Program-made: the position numbers and the translations under genes | Assembly (NCBI GenBank): GCA_910577675.1 | Contig: CAJTOR010000006.1 | Span: 1 to 64,000 of the forward strand | Reading direction: 5' to 3' | DNA: 64,000 nt | From: an uncultured Lachnospiraceae bacterium | GTDB lineage: Bacteria > Bacillota > Clostridia > Lachnospirales > Lachnospiraceae | The notes under the pieces: model-generated | Database searches by the model: none | The model's input: the letters and a program-made list of their open reading frames with translations, nothing else | Told to the model about the DNA's origin: nothing | In this document: positions 59,746-64,000 of the stretch, in pieces | Numbering within the stretch: the stretch's first letter is position 1 | Layout: every line of letters begins with the position of its first letter

Positions 59746-61392
59746 TCATGCATTGATTGCCGCCACAATCGCCGGGATCATCTGCTTTTTGCGCGACACC
59801 ACACCGGCAAGCAAAATCCCCTGCTCTTTCACCTTCCCATGGAACGCATTTTCAAGAAGACTCTCCGCACCGCTCCCTATATAAAGCACCTCCGTCGATT
59901 CGCGGATGATATTGGTCAGCATAAAAAATACCATATCAACGCCCAGCTCCCGGTAAGCCTTTTCCATATATGGCAGCAACCGCTCTTTTAACTCCGCAAG
60001 TCCAAGTGCGTTCATCGAATTAATCTGCCCCACACCAAATGTAATATTTCCTGCTGAAAATTTCTTAAAGTCCTGATAGAAAATTTCTTCCGGGGACTTT
60101 AGCTTTAGATCGCTGCCCGCCTCAAACATCTCCCCCGCAAATTCCGTGACATCCAGTTTCGCGATGGCTGCCAATGCTTCCGCTGCCGCCCGATCCACCT
60201 CCGTACAGGTTGGGGAACGGTACATCAGCGTATCGGAAATAATGGCAGCGCAAAGAAGACTAGCTATCTTCTCATCCACCTTAACACCATTTTCCTGGTA
60301 CATCTGGTAGATAATCGTCGCCGTACAGCCAAGTGGCTGGTTGCGGAAAAAGACAGGGGACATGGTTTCAATCGTCCCAAGCCTGTGATGGTCAATAATC
60401 TCCAGGATTTCCGCCTCATCCACGCCGTCCACCGCCTGTGTTTTCTCATTGTGATCCACAAGTACCACCTGCTTGCGCCGCATGTTCAAAAGGTTTCTTC
60501 GCGAAATCATCCCACAATAGTTGCCTTTTTGGTCAAGAATTGGAAAATCTCTGTTGCGCTTCTGCGCCATCACATTTTTGATTTCTTCTACAAAAGCGTC
60601 TTTCTGGAATGTATTAAGGTTATCCCTCACCATAAAATGCTCGATCGGCATGCTCTGGTGAATCAGGCGCGCCACCGTATATGTATCGTGCGGCGTGCCG
60701 ATCACTGTGCAGCCATGTTCCTTTGCAAGCATCTGGATCGTGTGGGATACCTTCGCCCCCTCACACACAATTATGCACCCCGCCTTCATCTCGATTGCAC
60801 AGAGCTGGGATTCATAGCGGTTGCCCAGAATAACAAGGTCGTGCTCCTCAATATAATCTTCCATCAAATCCGGGTTCGCCGCCGCAATAAGTACTTTTCC
60901 CCGGTCAAATACCGCGCCGGCATCCCCCACCAGCATTGTACCGTCAAGTGTTTCCAGAATATTGGCATACGGTGTCCTTGCTTCGGCCAGTATCCTGCTG
61001 TCATAGACCTCCATATACGAAGTTGCGATATCGCTGATGGTAATCAGACCTGCCAGCTTCCTTCCCTCCGTGATTGGCAGTGTTACCACATTCTGCTTCT
61101 TCATCAGCATCCAGGCTTTTTTTAGCGATATCTGGCTGTCCACCCCCGCCGTCGTGCGGATTTCAATGTCGCGCACCTGCGTGGATACATCCGCAATATA
61201 TTCGGGCACTTTAATCCCAAAACGTTTCAGTACATACTGTGTTTCGGCGTTGATTTGCCCCGCCCGCATTGGTACATATGACTTACCAGTTAAAATTTTC
61301 TTTAAGTTTGCATACGCGATTGCCGAGCAGATAGAATCCGTGTCCGGATTTTTATGCCCAACCACAAATATTTTTCTCTCCTGCTCTGCCAT
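59746..61392 (-). CDS. Manganese-dependent inorganic pyrophosphatase with CBS and DRTGG domains
   Basis: 548 residues. Family II (DHH) pyrophosphatase: FVVGHKNPDTDSICSAIAYA with the metal ligands, later the DHH motif IIDHHRLGTIE and the C-terminal DHHA2 domain. Between them (about 75-310) lie a CBS pair (first copy VVTLPITEGRKLAGLITISD) and a DRTGG domain, which make the enzyme regulated by adenine nucleotides in this subfamily. It hydrolyses PPi to drive biosynthesis. ATG follows AGGAGG; that site is fused to the end of the repeat 61407-61616. Confidence 0.94.
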   Translation of the reverse strand: MAEQERKIFVVGHKNPDTDSICSAIAYANLKKILTGKSYVPMRAGQINAETQYVLKRFGIKVPEYIADVSTQVRDIEIRTTAGVDSQISLKKAWMLMKKQNVVTLPITEGRKLAGLITISDIATSYMEVYDSRILAEARTPYANILETLDGTMLVGDAGAVFDRGKVLIAAANPDLMEDYIEEHDLVILGNRYESQLCAIEMKAGCIIVCEGAKVSHTIQMLAKEHGCTVIGTPHDTYTVARLIHQSMPIEHFMVRDNLNTFQKDAFVEEIKNVMAQKRNRDFPILDQKGNYCGMISRRNLLNMRRKQVVLVDHNEKTQAVDGVDEAEILEIIDHHRLGTIETMSPVFFRNQPLGCTATIIYQMYQENGVKVDEKIASLLCAAIISDTLMYRSPTCTEVDRAAAEALAAIAKLDVTEFAGEMFEAGSDLKLKSPEEIFYQDFKKFSAGNITFGVGQINSMNALGLAELKERLLPYMEKAYRELGVDMVFFMLTNIIRESTEVLYIGSGAESLLENAFHGKVKEQGILLAGVVSRKKQMIPAIVAAINA

Positions 61393-61406
61393 GGTGCCTC
61401 CTATTA

Positions 61407-61616
61407 TTAGTTCCGCATGTTTCCTTCCCCCACCCTCTTCTAGGAGGGATTTCTGTCCGCAAGCTTCCAGAATTCCCTCCGGGTGCTGTCCGGAAACATG
61501 CTGTTTTAGTTCCGCATGTTTCCTTCCCCCACCCCTCTTCTAGGAGGGATTTCTGTCCGCAAGCTCCCAGAATTCCCTCCGGGTGCTGTCCGGAAACATG
61601 CTGTTTTAGTTCCGCT
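61407..61616 (-). repeat. Two and a bit copies of a structured repeat (GCGGAACTAA family)
   Basis: TTAGTTCCGC (plus strand) occurs at 61407, 61506 and 61606, bounding two copies of 99-100 bases that differ at only a few places. Each has an outer stem GCATGTTTCC / GGAAACATGC, an inner hairpin GGAGGGA / TCCCTCC extended by TTCTG / CAGAA, and a C-rich block CCCCCACCC. On the minus strand it starts at the smpB stop codon and ends GCGGAACTAATAATAGGAGG, i.e. in the ribosome binding site of the pyrophosphatase gene. Same layout as 40714-40846 but different stem sequence. Confidence 0.85.
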
Positions 61617-62082
61617 AATATAAATTTTTGATTTTAAAGTCTTTTTCTGCTTCGCGGCGCTGGTCTTTTTTTGCGATTGCTTCGCGCTTGTCGTAGAGTT
61701 TCTTGCCGCGCGCTAAGCCAACTTCAACCTTCACCAGGCTGCCCTTAAAATAAATATTGAGCGGCACCAGTGTATAACCTTTCTCCTTGATTTTTCCGAG
61801 CAGCTTGTTAATCTCATATTTGTGCATTAAAAGCTTGCGGACACGAAGCGGGTCTTTATTAAAAATATTACCCTTCTCATATGGGCTGATATGCATACCG
61901 TACAGGTACACCTCCCCCTTTTCAATGCGGATAAACGCCTCCTTGATACTGCCCTTGCCCATGCGCAGGGACTTTACCTCCGTCCCCGCAAGTGATACTC
62001 CCGCCTCGTAGGTTTCCTCGATAAAATAATCGAAGAAAGCCTTCTTGTTGTTGGCTACAATCTTCTTCCCTTCCTTGCCCAT
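61615..62082 (-). CDS. smpB: SsrA-binding protein SmpB
   Basis: 155 residues. Starts MGKEGKKIVANNKKAFFDYF and has EAGVSLAGTEVKSLRMGKGS, the oligonucleotide-binding beta barrel, and the basic C-terminal tail YDKREAIAKKDQRREAEKDF that enters the mRNA channel. ATG at 62082 follows AGGA; 20 codons are open further upstream. It acts with tmRNA. It follows rnr by 40 bases, the common rnr-smpB pairing. Its stop codon abuts the repeat element. Confidence 0.96.
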   Translation of the reverse strand: MGKEGKKIVANNKKAFFDYFIEETYEAGVSLAGTEVKSLRMGKGSIKEAFIRIEKGEVYLYGMHISPYEKGNIFNKDPLRVRKLLMHKYEINKLLGKIKEKGYTLVPLNIYFKGSLVKVEVGLARGKKLYDKREAIAKKDQRREAEKDFKIKNLY

Positions 62083-62122
62083 ACTATCCTCATTCCTTCC
62101 GAAACATTGTTCCAGACTCCTT

Positions 62123-64000
62123 TTACACCAGCAGCATATCAATCGTTTTTAACGCCTTGTCCGCGCCGACCACTTCAACCTTCACCCTCTGTCCAAGCTT
62201 ATAAGTGCGCCTTGTGTGCTCGCCGACCAGCTGGTAAGCCGCCTCATCAAAAATATAATAATCATCATCCATATCTGAAAGCCGCACCATGCCTTCCACT
62301 GTATTGGGCAGTTCCACATATATGCCGTGCGAAGTGACACCCGAAATCACACCCTCGAAAACCTCACCGATCCGGTCGAGCATATACTCCACTTTTTTAA
62401 GCTTCTCAACCTCGCGCTCCGCCTCATCCGCACGGCGCTCCGCACGGCTTGTCTGTTTCGCCACCTCCGAAAGGATATCCTGGTAGTGGGCAATTCTTCC
62501 CTCATCAAGTTTCCCGCGCAGGTTTTCCTTAATAATCCGATGAATCTGCAAATCAGGATAACGCCTGATCGGCGAAGTAAAATGACAGTAATATTTCGCC
62601 GCCAATCCAAAATGCCCATCACAAAAATCCGTATATTTCGCCTGCTTCATGGAGCGCAGACAAAGCCTTGCAATCATTGGCTCCTGTGGTGTACCATCCA
62701 CACTGCAAAGAAGCTTTTGCAGTTCCTTAGGATGAATTTCCTCCTGCCCGATATGGATGCTGTAGCCAAAATTATTGATAAAGATACCGAGTTTCTTTAT
62801 TTTCTCCAGATCCGGATTCTCATGCGTCCGGTAGAGAAATGGAAGTTCCTGCCAGTAGCAGTCCTCGGCAACCGTCTCGTTGGCAATCAACATAAAGTCC
62901 TCGATCAGCTTTGTTGCGCGGTTGCGCTCGTAAGGCTTAATATCAAGGGGATTGCCCTCCCCGTCCACAACAATCTTGCACTCCTGGAAATCAAAATCGA
63001 TGGAGCCGCGCCGCCTTCTCTTTTCCCTCAAAATTCCAGCCAGGGTATCCATCTGGGAAAGCATCAGCACAATATCACTGTAAGCCTCACATTCCTCCTC
63101 ATCATGATCCTCGATAATCTTTTTTACAGAGGTATAAGTCATGCGGTAATCTACATTTATAACGGTTTCTGCAATCCGATGGCCGATCACATTCCCCTTC
63201 CCATCAATCTCCATCAGGCAGCTAAGTGCCAGGCGGTCCTGCCCCGCATTCAGGGAACATATCCCATTAGACAAGCGGTGCGGCAGCATCGGTATAACGC
63301 GATCCACCAGATAGACGCTCGTTCCCCTCTCGTAAGCTTCCCGGTCAAGTGCCTGTCCCTCCCCGACATACTCGCTTACATCCGCGATATGCACGCCAAG
63401 CTGCCAGACATCCCCCTCGCGGCTCAATGTCACTGCATCGTCAAGATCCTTCGCATCCTCGCCGTCAATTGTGATGGTGGTAATCCCTCGCAGATCAAGC
63501 CTTCCCTGAAGTTCTTTTTCGCTGACCTCCTCTGGGATACGCCCCGCCTGAAGGTAAACTTCCTCAGGAAAATCAAGCGGAATCCCATAGCCATAGACAA
63601 CGGAAAGCACATCCACTCCCGGGTCGTTTATATGGCCGAGCACCTTGATAACTTCCCCTTCCGGGTTCTTTCTCTCATCCCCGTAATTAGTAATATTTAC
63701 CAAAACCTTATGCCCGTTCACCGCCCCCGCAGTTTTTTCCTTGGGAATAAAAACATCGTAAGCAAATTTCTGGTTATCGGGGATCACGAAACCAAAACTC
63801 TTTCCGCGCTGGTATGTGCCGACAATCTGCGTCGTGCCGCGCACGGTAATCTCGAGCACCTTAGCCTCACAGCGCTTTCCCGGCACGCGCTCCTCCTGCA
63901 CATAAATCAGGACGGTATCCCCGTCAAGCGCCCCCTTTGTCCCGAACTCCGGGATAAAATAATCCTCCTTCTCCCCCTCCACACTTACAAAGCCAAATCC
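62123..64000 (-). CDS. rnr: Ribonuclease R, 5' part beyond the window
   Basis: 625 residues visible; the frame is open to the window edge, reading GFGFVSVEGEKEDYF, so the N-terminal cold-shock domain is cut. Present are the second cold-shock domain (RGKSFGFVIPDNQKFAYDVF), the RNB domain with the active-site segment TIDGEDAKDLDDAVTLS, HFTSPIRRYPDLQIHR, and the C-terminal S1 domain GEVFEGVISGVTSHGIYVEL. It degrades structured RNA and works with tmRNA-SmpB on nonstop mRNAs. The usual Lys-rich tail after S1 is absent; the protein ends ALKTIDMLLV. Confidence 0.95.
   Translation of the reverse strand, partial: GFGFVSVEGEKEDYFIPEFGTKGALDGDTVLIYVQEERVPGKRCEAKVLEITVRGTTQIVGTYQRGKSFGFVIPDNQKFAYDVFIPKEKTAGAVNGHKVLVNITNYGDERKNPEGEVIKVLGHINDPGVDVLSVVYGYGIPLDFPEEVYLQAGRIPEEVSEKELQGRLDLRGITTITIDGEDAKDLDDAVTLSREGDVWQLGVHIADVSEYVGEGQALDREAYERGTSVYLVDRVIPMLPHRLSNGICSLNAGQDRLALSCLMEIDGKGNVIGHRIAETVINVDYRMTYTSVKKIIEDHDEEECEAYSDIVLMLSQMDTLAGILREKRRRRGSIDFDFQECKIVVDGEGNPLDIKPYERNRATKLIEDFMLIANETVAEDCYWQELPFLYRTHENPDLEKIKKLGIFINNFGYSIHIGQEEIHPKELQKLLCSVDGTPQEPMIARLCLRSMKQAKYTDFCDGHFGLAAKYYCHFTSPIRRYPDLQIHRIIKENLRGKLDEGRIAHYQDILSEVAKQTSRAERRADEAEREVEKLKKVEYMLDRIGEVFEGVISGVTSHGIYVELPNTVEGMVRLSDMDDDYYIFDEAAYQLVGEHTRRTYKLGQRVKVEVVGADKALKTIDMLLV

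Noticed and set aside
59546..59749. 67-residue minus-strand frame over ssrA
   Set aside because: It lies within the tmRNA gene and its terminator; the sequence is explained by the RNA.
61407..61616. CRISPR array
   Set aside because: The repeat unit is the whole 100 bases with nearly identical interior, not short repeats with unique spacers, and no cas genes are present.

Overview
The window reads as chromosome from a spore-forming Clostridia bacterium, most likely of the family Lachnospiraceae. This is inferred from spo0A, spoIVB and a complete spoIIIAA-AH cluster, the gene order efp / spoIIIA / Asp23 / nusB / xseAB / ispA / dxs / tlyA / nadK / argR, Firmicutes-type promoters and GGAGG ribosome binding sites, and a tmRNA tag ending ALAA. 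Almost every gene is on the minus strand, so the window probably lies within one replichore with the minus strand leading. Exceptions on the plus strand are a GH27 glycosidase, an aroE-like gene, an SDR oxidoreductase, a small membrane protein, a broken HTH gene and ssrA.

Layout: (1) 0-5.7 kb is accessory. It holds the 5' end of a group IIC intron placed just after a terminator, a HipA-like kinase operon, a two-component system with a secreted repeat protein, and a remnant of a second copy of that repeat fused to the end of a dus gene. (2) 6.8-12.7 kb has a GH27 glycosidase, an NAD-salvage operon (Nudix/NrtR-like regulator, nicotinamidase, pncB) behind a consensus promoter buried in palindromes, and a DUF362 ferredoxin-like protein. 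(3) 12.9-14.5 kb is a deletion scar: a CpaF ATPase truncated at both ends, the tail of a surface protein, and an HTH gene without its start. (4) 14.6-22.5 kb carries murE, glgA, a tandem 98-bp structured repeat, spo0A, spoIVB and recN. (5) 22.8-30.5 kb lies between recN and argR, which are often close neighbours in related genomes. It holds a 1437-residue Ig-like surface protein, a two-gene ATPase plus PD-(D/E)XK-like nuclease unit, and a YebC protein. (6) 30.6-47.4 kb is the long conserved block argR-nadK-tlyA-dxs-ispA-xseB-xseA-nusB-asp23-spoIIIAH..AA, then efp-aroQ-aroK-yqeG. (7) 47.6-58 kb has an SDR, patatin, CYTH, PH-domain and lipoprotein genes, a second two-component system, a cyclophilin lipoprotein, a D-2-hydroxyacid dehydrogenase and a ComEC-like hydrolase. 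(8) 58-64 kb has a possible decayed type I toxin-antitoxin locus, tRNA-Ala, ssrA, a CBS-containing pyrophosphatase, smpB and the 3' part of rnr.

The most unusual items are: (a) a structured repeat family bounded by GCGGAACTAA, found in two loci (inside spoIIIA and between smpB and the pyrophosphatase gene), in each case ending directly at the ribosome binding site of the next gene; (b) a tandem 98-bp element with a compensatory stem change between spo0A and glgA; (c) the ATPase/nuclease pair, which is a candidate defence unit; (d) the phased palindromes of the NAD-salvage promoter. Family names are from recognition of motifs by eye; no database search was possible.
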